A DNA stretch of 64,000 nucleotides from Ecdyonurus torrentis (GCA_949318235.1 OX439136.1:28699067-28763066), one strand, 5' to 3'. Counted from the first letter of the stretch, positions 1-9,532 are shown. Numbers and translations are program-made. The notes: generated by a model from the sequence alone, not told the origin.

Positions 1-180
1 ATATGACCATATTTCTGGTCGGAGAACAAAAAAACTTTTAGTTATTATTTTGAAGATAAAAGTTTACAGCAAACATGTCATAAGCGTAAGTAAAGTCGAT
101 TGTTAGTTAAAATATCAGCATGCATTTGTTATAAATATTGCGTATTTTATATCATTATGTTATCAGCATATAACAATACA

Positions 181-201
181 AATATATATATATATATATA
201 T
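181..201. repeat. (TA)n microsatellite
   Basis: About ten TA units directly abut the left end of the family B element at 203. The preceding 180 bases show nothing recognisable. Confidence 0.95.
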
Positions 202-202
202 A

Positions 203-773
203 GGGTGGTTTCATTCATGTTAAAGTTGACGTCATAAGTGAGTACTAAATAACATGGTCCAGTATAGGAAAATGACACATTTTGCCAGTTTAAAAATACT
301 TTGCAATATTTTTGAGAGCATTGATGTTGTTAACAGGTTGAATTAGTATCTCAAGCAGGGTCGTGAGCTCCTGTGTTATTGCCCTATACTAAAAACGAAC
401 CCTTGTTGATGTAGTTCAAATTTTCACCACAACAATCGACATGTAAAATGTAAGTGGCGCTGTAGTCTGCGTGTGAATTTTAAAATTCACACGCAGACTA
501 CAGCGCCACTTTAATACGCAATTTTGTATTCTTGCATTGTTGCGGCGAAAATTTGAATTACATCATTAAGGGATCGTTTTTTCAACAATAGCTTCCTGTC
601 CTGTTTATATATCCATGATCTCAAGTATGCAAAAAAAATAATAATGACCAAAAAATAACTAATTTTCCAAAGAAAATAACCAAAAACTAGGTTTGTCCTA
701 TGCTAAGCAATGTTATTCATTGCTTAAGCAGAGCATCGAAAAGCACTCAGAATGACGTCATGCGTATACACCC
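203..773 (+). mobile_element. Family B MITE, interrupted by a nested element
   Basis: It begins GGGTGGTTTCATTCATG after TATA and ends CGTATACACCC before TATG. Related copies lie at 14,464-15,057, 20,727-21,017 and 4027-4390. Family B shares the internal blocks TTTTGAGAGCATTGATG and TTGTCCTATGCT with family A, so the two families are relatives. It carries TGACGTCA near both ends (about 228 and 752). Positions 356-617 are a separate inserted element. Confidence 0.85.
356..617. mobile_element. Nested palindromic element with 8-bp target duplication
   Basis: ATCTCAAG flanks it on both sides (348-355 and 618-625). The uninterrupted family B copy near 20,870 (reverse strand) has a single CCTCAAG at that place. 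The element has a near-perfect inner palindrome around GTGGCGCTGTAGTC / GACTACAGCGCCAC and starts CAGGGTCGTG. The 8-bp duplication and CAGGG start suggest a hAT-type non-autonomous element, but the other end is poorly conserved. Confidence 0.8.
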
Positions 774-783
774 TATGTATTAT

Positions 784-928
784 AAAAGGAACAACTGTTT
801 GTTTATTTTAACAGATTTTGCTCACATCCACTTCGACGTACTACACATGTGTAGCAAGTAGAAACTGAAGCAGACGGGAGCAACATGAGCTTATCGTCGC
901 TCGGCTTCAAAACAGTAGTTCCTTTATT
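784..928. mobile_element. Family M palindromic MITE
   Basis: Terminal inverted repeats AAAGGAACAACTGTTT and AAACAGTAGTTCCTTT enclose about 145 bp. A related copy is at 41,497-41,640, also containing TCACATCCACTTC. A small ORF over this region is a palindrome shadow. Confidence 0.75.
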
Positions 929-1064
929 TATCAAGTAAAAAGAAGTAAGCAAGTCTTTGATACATGGCTTTAAGTAGACAACTGGTGTTATTTTATTAGT
1001 CAATAAGTCAACAAAAAATTAAAAGTTTTCTGTACACATTTTTTATAACACTCGTCCCAATATA

Positions 1065-1352
1065 GGGTGTATGCATTAATGTTAAAGTCGACGCCATGTT
1101 GGAGCACTCAATAACATGGGCCAGTATAAGAAAATGACACATTTTGTCAGTTTAAAAATACTAAGCAATATTTTTGAGAGCATTGATGCTGTCAATAGCT
1201 TGAATTTCAAGTATGTGAGAAAAATAACAAAAACAAAAAAAATTAACTGATTTCTCAAACAAAAACAAAGTTTGTTCTATGCTGAGCAATGTTATTCATT
1301 ACTCCAGTATGGCCTCCAAGTGTACTAAATATGACGTCATGTGGATACGCAC
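1065..1352 (+). mobile_element. Family A MITE copy 1
   Basis: Begins GGGTGTATGCATTAATG after TATA and ends TGGATACGCACT before a TATA-like flank. About 288 bp; full-length family members are 275-305 bp. The mirror copy in the right arm (63,848 to the window end) shows that this insertion predates the inverted duplication. Confidence 0.9.
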
Positions 1353-1469
1353 TATATTTATATATTTCTCCCTTAGCTATTGTCAGTTACAATGGACAAT
1401 AGTTGCAATAAGATACACACGTACATTTGTCACAAATACTTTAGCATTCTGAAAGAAAAAAAAAAGTAC

Positions 1470-1565
1470 CTAAACATTAGCCTACAAATACATAACGTGT
1501 TGCTATTTCGTTGTTTGATGTTCATTAGATCTTTAAGAATATGATTATTTATTGCTGCTAGTGTC
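1470..1565 (-). CDS. Candidate internal or terminal exon, left-arm copy
   Basis: On the minus strand a strong acceptor (pyrimidine run then TTTCATTTCAG) precedes a 96-bp block ending at TTTAG|GTACTT, a possible weak donor. In phase 2 it is open and would encode GTLAAINNHILKDLMNIKQR and a further 12 or so residues. Phase 2 also fits one reading of the candidate first exon at 4706-4752. If the donor is not used, the frame runs on to a stop at about 1430. The right-arm copy (63,633-63,728) differs at three bases: two are silent in this frame and one changes Asn to Thr. I do not recognise the protein. Three differences are too few to prove coding constraint, so this remains a candidate. Confidence 0.35.
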
Positions 1566-1607
1566 CTGAAATGAAAGGAAAAATCCCAAATTTGGGACAT
1601 TTTCATG

Positions 1608-1657
1608 TTCATTTTTTTTTTTTTTTATATGGGGAACATCAAACAATGCAGCACGTC

Positions 1658-1697
<40 letters not shown>
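1608..1697. repeat. Poly-T and poly-A tracts
   Basis: A T-run at about 1612-1626 and an A-run at about 1662-1697. They produce homopolymeric ORFs on both strands that should be ignored. Confidence 0.95.
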
Positions 1698-1699
<2 letters not shown>

Positions 1700-1794
1700 A
1701 TTTCTATGCATTTTTTTACAATGTTGCAAAGTGCAGATAGAAAGACATACTACCATATTTTGATGTAATCTTGACGTTGGTGCTTGAGAGCCAC

Positions 1795-1975
1795 GTGCAG
1801 TGCAGTAGATGACATTGACAGCCAAGTGCAGTGCAGTTGTAGTGTATTCCATAGAGTGCAGTGTATTGCAGTACCATGCAGTACCTACTCGGGCAATGTA
1901 GTACAGTACCATGCAGTACAGTGCAGTGTAGTACAATGCAGTGTAGTACAGTGCAGTAGATGCAGGAGAGAAGAT
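1795..1975. repeat. GTGCAGTGCAGT / GTAGTACAGT low-complexity minisatellite
   Basis: Degenerate repetition of GTGCAGTGTAGTACA-like words, mirrored in the right arm at 63,270-63,450. The overlapping Cys/Tyr-rich ORFs on both strands come from this composition. Confidence 0.85.
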
Positions 1976-2172
1976 TGAGAGGACTTGTCAAATATGTGAA
2001 GGCACGAGCTGTGTGGACCTTGATGTTCATTCTATAACAAAGTAGACAAATATTTATTGATAGTAAAAATGTAATTAATTAGGAAAGGTTAAAACCACTA
2101 TAGTTTGAATATGAAATCAAAGAAATCACATGAGAAACCAACAAACAAAATGTCGCTTACTTACTTACTTAA

Positions 2173-2480
2173 AGGCGTAGAACACCTTGAACAAAAAACT
2201 TGCCTAATATCCTAACATACCCAAATAACAACACTATTTTGGCCGGAGTCATTGATTTCTAATTTATTTTCCATTTACAAAATGTCAGCTGCGGGTTTAC
2301 TACTTCACAGCTCGCGTGGTCCACGCGCGCGGAAACAGGCGAGCTGTGACGTAGTAAACCCGTAACTGTATTTTGTAAACGGAAAATAAATTAGAAATCA
2401 ATGACTCCGGCCAAAATAATGTTGATATTTGGGTATGTTAGGATATTAGGCAAGTTTTTTATTCAAGGTGTTCTATTTTA
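2173..2480. mobile_element. Family E palindromic MITE (TTAA type), left-arm private
   Basis: Follows TTAA (2169-2172) with AGGCGTAGAACACCTTGAAC. The far end is the degenerate complement ATTCAAGGTGTTCTATTTTA. A long hairpin is centred near 2320. The intact relative at 43,163-43,470 shows perfect TTAA duplications. It is absent from the right arm, which has a different TTAA element at the matching position (62,704-63,086). Confidence 0.88.
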
Positions 2481-2481
2481 C

Positions 2482-2703
2482 CACAATGAGGTCCGCACGT
2501 AGCTTGGTGATGGCACAGTTTACACAAATATTTACAACTTTACCAACATGTTTCCAGAACTACAACCTTCTTCTTTTTCTTCTTCAGTTGCTTACAGTAT
2601 AGTGAAGGTAAGTTCTACGCTAAGTAACTGAAGAAGGTCTGGAAACATGGCAGTAAAGTTGTAAATGTTTGTGTAAGCTGTGACATCACCAAGCTACGTG
2701 AGG
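2482..2703. mobile_element. Family U palindromic element, left-arm copy
   Basis: Inverted ends around CACGTAGCTTGGTGATG and CATCACCAAGCTACGTG, with inner arms TTTACAACTTTACC and TGTTTCCAG. The right-arm partner is at 62,485-62,698, so it predates the inverted duplication. No coding capacity. Confidence 0.8.
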
Positions 2704-2752
2704 TAAGTAAGCCACTGATTGGTGGTTTCTCCTGTCATTTCTTTGATTACAG

Positions 2753-2932
2753 TCAACTGGGGTGACTTTGAACACCCAATTATCTCTGTCTCGGGGGCTC
2801 ATTTTAGAAATTTGAAGAAGCTTACTATTGTTTAAATTTGTTTTTGATCTTAATGACATGTTTCAAAATTTTGAAATGCGTGCCCAAAGTAGAGATAAAT
2901 GGGGGTTCAAAGTCACCCCGGTTGACAAAGTC
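2753..2932. mobile_element. Family X palindromic MITE (TA type)
   Basis: Starts CAGTCAACTGGGGTGACTTT and ends with the complement AAGTCACCCCGGTTGAC. A cleaner copy at 48,415-48,590 is flanked by TA on both sides, as in Tc1/mariner insertions. This copy is private to the left arm. Confidence 0.82.
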
Positions 2933-2945
2933 ACTTCACTTCACC

Positions 2946-3120
2946 CGTCGAAGTAAACAAACTGCACTTTACAAATTTGGTGAACAATGACCGTTCTACA
3001 CATTAAAAATTCCAAGTTCCCCCCTAGTTCTCAAGTTAAAACGAGTAGAAGTGCCAAACGCAGATCATTCATTTTTAGAGAAATTTGTTAAGTGTTGCTT
3101 GTTCAATTTGATGGGTAAAC
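2946..3120. mobile_element. Family W palindromic MITE, copy 1
   Basis: Begins ACCCGTCGAAGTAAACAAAC and ends near TTCAATTTGATGGGT. Other copies are at 52,840-53,033 and 54,667-54,840. All share AGTGCCAAACGCAGATCATT-like inner sequence. Private to the left arm. Confidence 0.82.
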
Positions 3121-3660
3121 ATTGATATTCTAAAATCATTTATTTAAAAAACTTCATACCTAATCTTAGAAGAATATTTGACCTCTTGCTTGTAGACTAG
3201 ACGTAGAGTACAGTCACAGGTGATGAATACTGTACGATGACTTTGAAGTTCAAACTGAGCTATTGTATCTCAGCCATATTGAAGACAGCAGCCTGAGTGA
3301 CAAACTGTAGCAGAGCTCACGTCTTGGAGTTCAAAGTATGAGGCTTCGAGGCAGCATGAATATCGGAGCTGTTGATTGGAACTGCATTCTGGTGAAGCTC
3401 TCACTTTCTAGCAGCTCCAAACTACGAGACGTTACGAAGTCATGATGGAAGGATCACTATAGCAGGGTTTCTTGCAGTTTCAACATAATCTGAACAAAGC
3501 AAATTTAAATTTATACCCAACCAGTACAATATATCGTACATACAAAAACAGCTGCATACAACACGAAGCATTTTATTGTTTTTGTCGTCTTTGAATACAA
3601 ATAAGTGGGTCAGTGAAACACTAACACAATAACTTCATGAAATTTAGTTTTAAGGATATG
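3121..3660. other. Arm sequence with no recognised gene
   Basis: Conserved in the right arm (61,490-62,090), with several similar CTTTGAAGTTCAAAC / GTTTGAACTTCAAAG blocks and GTACAGT words. Both strands have stops throughout. Conservation here reflects duplication, not demonstrated function. Confidence 0.6.
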
Positions 3661-3695
3661 TGAGCCACTGTACATAGCAGTATAAACACTATGTA

Positions 3696-3793
3696 CACTC
3701 CTCTCCAATAAATATGACCACGTGCGTTAAGTTTCCCCATATATTTAACATTGGAGATATTAACACTATGGTCAGATTTATTCAAGAGGAGTG
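3696..3793. mobile_element. Family T 98-bp MITE, founder of a right-arm minisatellite
   Basis: CACTCCTCTCCAATAAATAT to ATTTATTCAAGAGGAGTG, flanked by TA at 3694-3695 and 3794-3795. The adjacent GTACATAG...CTATGTAC hairpin (3671-3696) and part of this element form the unit that is tandemly amplified in the right arm at 60,690-61,450. Only one unit exists here. Confidence 0.8.
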
Positions 3794-3795
3794 TA

Positions 3796-4004
3796 CAGCT
3801 CTGGCTACTAGTTTGAGAACAATTTAGTATAAGGCAACCACACTATGCTATGCTATGAGAAGACGTCGCAGCCGCTGCTGTCCCCGTTCTCAAAAAAAGG
3901 CCCTCGGACAAAAGGCCTTGACTGTGTGCACAGGTAAGCATATCGGCGAGTTGTTACAAGCACAGGTAGGGCCTTCTGTCTATATACGTTAGTAGCCAGA
4001 GCTG
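3796..4004. mobile_element. Family S palindromic MITE (TA type)
   Basis: CAGCTCTGGCTACTAGTTTG to GTAGCCAGAGCTG. It starts directly at the TA that closes the preceding family T element, so two TA-targeting elements sit back to back. The right-arm copy is at 60,443-60,643. The ends resemble Tc1/mariner termini. Confidence 0.8.
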
Positions 4005-4026
4005 TGTACATTTACCACTATGTATA

Positions 4027-4390
4027 GGGTGGTTGTGCATATGTACATGTTAAAGTCAACGCCATAATTGAGCACTAAATAACATGGGCCAGTATGGGAA
4101 AAAGACAACTTTTAAGATGTTTAAAAATACTTGGCAATTCTTTGGTGATACTTTATGCTATCAATAAGTTGAATTAGGATTTTAAGCATGCGAAAAAGTT
4201 ATTTATAAAAAAAAAAAAAAATGTTGACCTATTTATTTTCCAAAGAAAATAGCGAAAACCCATATGTTTGTCCTCTATGCTATAAGCAAGCTATAATGAG
4301 CTATAGTACAGTACATATTATAATGTTAGTCGTTGCTAAAATATGGCATCGAAGTGCATACATTATGACGTCATGCGTACATACATACCC
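4027..4390 (+). mobile_element. Family B-related MITE, left-arm copy
   Basis: GGGTGGTTGTGCATATG after TATA, through TTATGACGTCATGCG, to CATACATACCC. The right-arm copy is split by a retrotransposon. This copy preserves the empty target around ACATATGGGTTTTCGC (reverse strand). Confidence 0.85.
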
Positions 4391-4699
4391 AGATAGATAG
4401 ATATAGATGGTTATTATATTACATAATATCAATATACGGCTATATATGTAATAAAAAGTAGCTAAAGTCTCTTCTTCTTCGCAGCATGCATCGCGGTCAA
4501 ATCATTCACAAAAACTGTTGTTACTATAGCTTACGAATAACATACATATGGAACGGATAACCGGCAAAACTTCGCCAAATAATTATGATTAAATTAACGA
4601 ACACGTTATATATTTAATCAAAGCAGTTCAAAGGCTAATATTTTCTACATAAATCCACCAGTATTATGTACATACATATTAATATGTATATATTATGTG
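4391..4699. other. Putative intron 1, left-arm copy
   Basis: AT-rich sequence between the family B element and the candidate splice donor at 4705. It is mirrored at 58,900-59,200, including the TTCTTCTTCGCAGCATGC block. No open frame of note. Confidence 0.4.
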
Positions 4700-4705
4700 A
4701 CTTAC

Positions 4706-4802
4706 CCGACTAGAATGCAAAGCAAAAGCATGGATGCCATGGATGGACCCATATTTCACAGTCGAATTTCTCCGTGACTTTATTGCAGAGAATACAAAAC
4801 AT
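4706..4802 (-). CDS. Candidate first coding exon, left-arm copy
   Basis: On the minus strand this ends at a consensus donor (GTAAGT, 4705-4700) and lies about 140 bases downstream of a promoter-like block. Two overlapping frames are possible. From the ATG at 4752, sixteen codons give MGPSMASMLLLCILVG, a short hydrophobic leader ending in phase 2, which matches the phase-2 exon at 1470-1565. From the ATG at 4802 a Cys-rich frame starts MFCILCNKVTEKFDCEIWV but stops near the donor in this copy. An 8-bp difference from the right-arm copy switches which frame is open. I recognise no family. The evidence is splice-site quality, the leader-like peptide and mirrored conservation. Confidence 0.38.
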
Positions 4803-4879
4803 TATTACTTTCAAAACCTGATATATTGAAGATTTAATTTAGATGTAAATATCATACTGTCTGCGTCAATAATAAAGAA

Positions 4880-5060
4880 AATTTGATGCAAAAACGAGAG
4901 GCGTCTTTTCTCTACGAAAGCACATGACAATATGGCTACCGGAAACGGAAGAACGGAAGAACAAGTGTTTGGCGCCTCGAGCTTCGTGTTATTTCGGAAT
5001 TTTTTCTAGTGGTTCGGGAATATTCGTGCTCGGCGCTATTTTAAAAGTTTGAAACTTTTT
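4880..5060 (-). promoter_or_regulatory. Promoter-like GC-richer block, left arm
   Basis: Contains ATGGCTACCGGAAACGG, with an ETS-type core CCGGAA at 4939-4944 and a CCAT core beside it, then CGCGAGC-like GC-rich words in an AT-rich background. It sits upstream of the candidate first exon. The same block is mirrored at 58,540-58,700, and a diverged version occurs at 55,500-55,690. The layout resembles TATA-less metazoan promoters. Function is inferred. Confidence 0.5.
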
Positions 5061-5230
5061 CTCGCATTTTTTTTTCTTTCTGCTCAAGTTGTATTTTTTA
5101 TAAATGATTTAAATTATTCTTTATTTAATTCATTATTATTTATTACCATAATTAACAGAATATTAAATATTATAATTTTGTGTATTTTTTAATATATATT
5201 CTCCCAAATTTAAATAAAAATGTAAGTTTT

Positions 5231-5385
5231 ATCCCAGTAAACCACAGCTTTTCACAAGTAGTTTGCAAGTACTTTTCCGATGTAAGAGTGTCACTCCCAG
5301 CTCATGTGACGTCACTGGTACTGACATTCTTGCATCAGAAAAGTACTTGCAATGTACATGTGAAAAAACTGTGGTTTACTGGGAT
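5231..5385. mobile_element. Palindromic MITE, left-arm private
   Basis: ATCCCAGTAAACCACAG to CTGTGGTTTACTGGGAT, 155 bp with a TGACGTCA inside. The right arm at about 58,350 reads straight through (AGTTTTGTTATTTG), giving an empty-site comparison. The overlapping 76-residue ORF is an artefact of the element. Confidence 0.85.
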
Positions 5386-5389
5386 TTGT

Positions 5390-5807
5390 TATTTGATTGT
5401 AGGAGAATAATGATTTTATTGAACTTTTATAAATTTTGACTCTTGATATAATAATTATACTCCAGTAGAGCGAGATATTATATTATAAATGCTTTAAAAA
5501 AATTTGGAATAAAAAATAAATAAAAATTAAATCATTGGAAGTGTTTGGTTTTTGTGTAATTATTATTTATTTAAAACATTTATTTAAAATGTTTTTATTT
5601 TTAATAAAATTTACTCATACTAATTACAACAAATATAAAATTAATTAACTATTACAATTTGTACTAATATTAAAAAAAAAAAAAACTAAAAGGAAAGTTC
5701 CATTTCATATTATGTGAGGCGTGTGTATTAGAAGTTCATGAAATGCTCTTTTTTATTATTATTATTTTTTAAATACAAAAATATGTGTCAGAATTTTTTA
5801 AATTTGC

Positions 5808-5841
<34 letters not shown>

Positions 5842-6070
5842 TATAGTTGAAATTTTTGAGAGAAAAAAAAAAGTAGAAGCAAAGACCATAATTATAAAAA
5901 AATGTCTTTGTACATGAAGCAAATGCAACAATGATAGCAGTAAAAATAGAAGCCAGATAGAGTGCAGATAACAAAATGAGAGCTGTCAATCAACTGACAT
6001 CCCCTGCTCAGGTACAATACGCAGATTAACTGTACATTTTGCCAAACTATTTTAATGATGCTGCCCACCT
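5390..6070. other. Inner end of left arm: AT-rich, homopolymers
   Basis: Poly-A at about 5807-5835 and many A/T runs. The block 5850-6070 is mirrored at 57,500-57,760. No supported gene; the Phe-rich ORFs are homopolymer shadows. Confidence 0.7.
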
Positions 6071-6099
6071 GCACTGTATATATATTTACATTTACATTT

Positions 6100-6280
6100 A
6101 CATTCTAAACGGTAACCGGACGATTTGTGACAGACAATTAGAGACAAGATAATTCGCTACCAGATGGTTGGCGACTGGACAATTCGCTACAGGACACTTT
6201 GCTACAACGGACGATTTGCTAAAATGGATGTTTTGCTACCATATGGACAATTTGCGACGGGATTATTTGCGACTATACTG
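6100..6280. repeat. Degenerate minisatellite of GGACAATTTGCTACA words
   Basis: About nine diverged copies of a 17-20 bp word such as GGACGATTTGTGAC, GGACAATTCGCTAC and GGACAATTTGCGAC. It begins just outside the end of the left arm. Confidence 0.85.
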
Positions 6281-6281
6281 A

Positions 6282-6420
6282 ACTAGACCCGTTGCTCATC
6301 CTTGCGCTTGGTCGCCATGTTTGTGGTGCCTAATGCATTGTCCAGCATACGGAAAATATCATTTTTCTTTCTTTGACATATAAAATGAAATATCATTTTT
6401 CTTTCTTCAATTCTGTTCAA
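6282..6420. mobile_element. Family D MITE fragment
   Basis: Contains CGCCATGTTTGTGGTGCC and AATGCATTGTCCAGCATA, shared with fuller copies at 19,785-20,073, 37,313-37,601 and 56,589-56,894. Only the first half is present. Confidence 0.75.
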
Positions 6421-6840
6421 ATATAGATAATTGCTAGATTTTTTTTTTTTATAAGATAAATTGAAAGATGCATGCAGCTTTATTTGAATGCCTGAACTAA
6501 GGTCCGCGGAGAAAAGGTCCTGAGATAAAAGGACCTGGCCGGGAGAAGAGGGGAAGCGTAGAGGTTAGGGAGAAAAGGCAATGCTGCCAATTGTTTCCGC
6601 ATATTAAAATCTCCAACGCATACATTTAAAAGAGATATCAACTCCTGAAATTCAAACTTAAATGTTGTATAAATTTATGAAGTATGAGAGTATAGTCTTA
6701 AAAAAATTCAACGTCTTTGCTTCAATTGAGCTAGAATTTTGAAGGGAAATTAAACTGCCTTCTTTTTTTTTCTTTTGTTGATCACAAATTTTTACATGTT
6801 TTACAGTTAGCTTTAGAAAAAAGAGCTTTATTTTTATTAA
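6421..6840. other. No recognised feature
   Basis: AT-rich with a short GGTCC / GGACC-rich stretch at 6500-6560. Stops in all frames. Confidence 0.5.
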
Positions 6841-7175
6841 TGCGGGAAATCAGGTACTACGGGATTTGACTAAAAAATTCAAAGAAAGAAAAATCTGAAA
6901 TTTTGCACAGTTATACATTAGGATAAGCTATCTTCAAAAAGGTGAAAATTTTGGGGGGTCACCATGCTAGATTTTGAATTATGATTTTTTGAAGTTTTTG
7001 TCCCATAACAGCCCATATTAATTACAATAATTATTTTCTCTCTTATCTGATGGTCAAAGCTTCTGAAAATTTTATCATAATTAGCTGTTACTGTTAACTT
7101 TTAAATGGCATCATAAAGTTACAAAGCTTTCTTTTTACATTTTGAGATACAAGCCATCTATATACAACCCTTAAT
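6841..7175 (+). mobile_element. Family H interspersed repeat copy 1
   Basis: About 335 bp including GGTACTACGGGATTTGACTA, GGGGTCACCATGCTAGATTT and TGAGATACAAGCCATCT. Other copies are at 13,440-13,735, 31,290-31,600, 31,880-32,131 (continuing at 36,017-36,080) and 50,225-50,535. Structure and superfamily are unclear. Confidence 0.75.
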
Positions 7176-7214
7176 TGAACTTCTTCATTATATTATTATT
7201 ATCGATGTAATAAT

Positions 7215-7305
7215 TTATTACCTTATCCTTACTTACTTAGCTGCACAGTAGAAGTTGTATGGAGAGGTGGAGATGTCACGTGGCACACAGTTTAGTTATA
7301 ATGTT
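7215..7305. mobile_element. Family L half-copy
   Basis: CAGTAGAAGTTGTATGGAGA and GTCACGTGGCACACAGTTT match one arm of the complete palindrome at 46,097-46,334. Confidence 0.75.
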
Positions 7306-7365
7306 TATATATAAATTTAGCTTACGATTGCTTGCTAGCTCATAACAGAGATAATAAAGAAATAA

Positions 7366-7572
7366 AGACCTTGAACAAAATACGTCACAGCTCGCTTCTT
7401 GTTTCTGCTCGTGTGGACCAGTGAGCTGTGACGTCATTGTCTGTATCTACCATTTAGCCAATCAAAAAAAAAAAAAAAAAAAAAAAAAATCAATGACTGT
7501 GTCTAAATCAACGTTGATATTTAGCTGTTAGGATATTAGACATGCTTTTTGTTCAACATGTTCTACGTTTTT
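7366..7572. mobile_element. Family E palindromic MITE copy 2
   Basis: ACCTTGAACAAAATACGTCA ... CAACGTTGATATTTAGC ... GTTCTACG, with a poly-A expansion at 7466-7489. Shorter than the 308-bp reference copy at 43,163. Confidence 0.78.
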
Positions 7573-8476
7573 TGAATAAAAAAATAGTCTAGAATATGCA
7601 ACAACAACAAACTATCTAAGCTACTAAATTGCACAAAAATTGTGTAATAAGAACTCAAGATACCAAGCGCTAACTGATACTTTTTTTTTTTTTTTAAAGA
7701 AAAAAATACAGGTTTTAAAAAAAGATACTAGAATTTTTTTTTAATAATAATAAAAAAAAAATTATCTAATCAAAAAATAAAATGAAAAAGTATCGCTTGT
7801 CTATTTTAACTAAAAAGTTTTACAAATCATTGAAATGTTTTTTTTAGCTATGTCATTTAAATTTTATTAATTATTATGCGAATATATTCCTAATAATATG
7901 AATGATGACTGAAAATAATATGTCCTATATTGTATTCCTGTATAAATATTTGTGTAATCAATATGTACCTATTGGTGTTATGATCAATAAAGAAAATGAA
8001 ATAACAGAATCCTAATAAATATGTTCTTATAAAACAGCTTGAAAAAAAAAAAAAAAAAAAAAAAAAAAGAAAAAAAGCTACAATATAAAACCAGCTTTGA
8101 TTTAATAGAGATAGGTTAAGAAAAAAAAAAAAAAAAAAAAAAGAATACAATTTTAGTTTTAAAATAATTATATTTTAAATATTAAAAATGATAACAGTTA
8201 TTCTTTACTTTTAACAAATTTGATACAAATTATTATTACATTATATTATATTTACAGTCAGTTTTACATATTTTATGTACATTTTTACATTGTGCAATAT
8301 AAATATAAAATACAAGAAATAAAAAAATAAAAAAGCATAACTTGAGCATGGCACTGATTTTAACTAAAATAAATATTTGAAAAGTTTTTAATTACAGAAA
8401 ATTTTATAAATTTATAATTCCAAAGTATAAAACATAATTAAAATAGAACCTGGGTTATAGAAGGTTTTTATATTGT
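7573..8476. other. AT-rich low-complexity tract
   Basis: Long A-runs at about 8042-8068 and 8120-8142. The Phe-rich ORF across them is a homopolymer shadow. No gene seen. Confidence 0.6.
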
Positions 8477-8759
8477 AAGGTATATCCACATGACGTCATA
8501 TTTAATGCACTTGGAGGCCATACTGGAGTAATAAATAACATTGCTCAGCATAGGACAAACTTTGTTTAAGCCAATTTTCTTTGAGAAATCAGTTTATTTT
8601 TTGTTATTATTACTTTGAAATTCAAGCTATTAACAACACCAATGCTCTCAAAAATATTGCTTAGTATTTTTAAACTGGCAAAATGAGTTATTTTCCTATG
8701 CCACCCATGTTATTGAGTGCACCAACATGGCGTCGACTTTAATATGAATGCAAACACCC
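8477..8759 (-). mobile_element. Family A MITE copy 2
   Basis: Reverse orientation: TATCCACATGACGTCATATT to TGCAAACACCC before TATA. Complete apart from a slightly degenerate first end. Confidence 0.88.
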
Positions 8760-9532
8760 TATAGCAAATGTACAGTGGTCATTAAACAAGAAAACAGATT
8801 TGTATTAACATAATATGGAAATAACATGGTATTGAAATAACATGTAATTATTTCAATGCAGTTTCACGACAATTAAAATTTACTTCTGCTCGCCTTGTAA
8901 GCCAAGAGAAATCAATTTGTTTAGTCAAATGACTGAACGCAATTTCCAGGAGCACATTTTCATTTTCTCCACATTACACACAATAACAATACAAAAAACA
9001 CTTCACATTGTAATCAAATTACCATGCATACATTTTATTGTATTAATCAATAATATCAATCAACAAGCATAACATATACAAATAATTAAGCTACATACAC
9101 ACATATTGGAAGTACACTTCATAATTAACATGGTTTCACGATGATAGTGCACATGATTGTGATAATATATCAAACCTTTCAAAAACTAGCACTAAATTTT
9201 TATTATCTTTTTTTATGTTGAAAAAAAAAGTGATTAAAATTGACAAGGCAAAAGATATTAACCTTATCGTTCATTTATGGTAACACCATTGAATTTAGAA
9301 TAATATTCTTATAATATATAATATTATACTAAATTCAATGGTGTTACCATACCATTATTTTTATTTTTTAATCAATAAATAGTTTTTTCAAGCATAAAAA
9401 TAAAACTTAAAACAAACATTAATGACAATAAAATAATAATGAAATTTCATTCTTTAAGAAAATCTTGTAATGAATTTAAATGGTGGATTTTATTACAATG
9501 ATCGGGCATGGTGTAAAAATTACAATAATATA
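8760..9532. other. AT-rich DNA with a 74-nt perfect hairpin
   Basis: Otherwise featureless. The hairpin at 9277-9350 is listed separately. Confidence 0.6.
9277..9350. repeat. 74-nt hairpin
   Basis: ATGGTAACACCATTGAATTT pairs perfectly with AAATTCAATGGTGTTACCAT around an AT-rich loop, and the stem can extend further. It could be a micro-MITE or a precursor-like RNA hairpin. There is no second copy in the window. Confidence 0.8.

Larger units (their letters stand above)
1..6075 (+). repeat. Left arm of a long inverted duplication
   Basis: This segment reappears in reverse complement at about 57,500-64,000. Anchors by eye: 1198 pairs with 64,000, 1987-2027 with about 63,230, 3200-3660 with 61,490-62,040, 4735-4830 with about 58,780, and 5850-6070 with 57,500-57,750. 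Similarity stops at about 6075, where one arm runs into a degenerate minisatellite and the other into unrelated AT-rich DNA. Large stretches look well above 90% identical. The arms differ mainly by private insertions. The outer end lies outside the window, so the true arm length is unknown. Confidence 0.9.

Noticed and set aside
1625..2030. Cys/Tyr-rich ORFs near 1.6-2.0 kb and 63.2-63.5 kb
   Set aside because: Produced by the GTGCAGT/GTAGTACAGT minisatellite plus poly-A/T tracts. Only the adjacent 96-bp exon candidate was kept.
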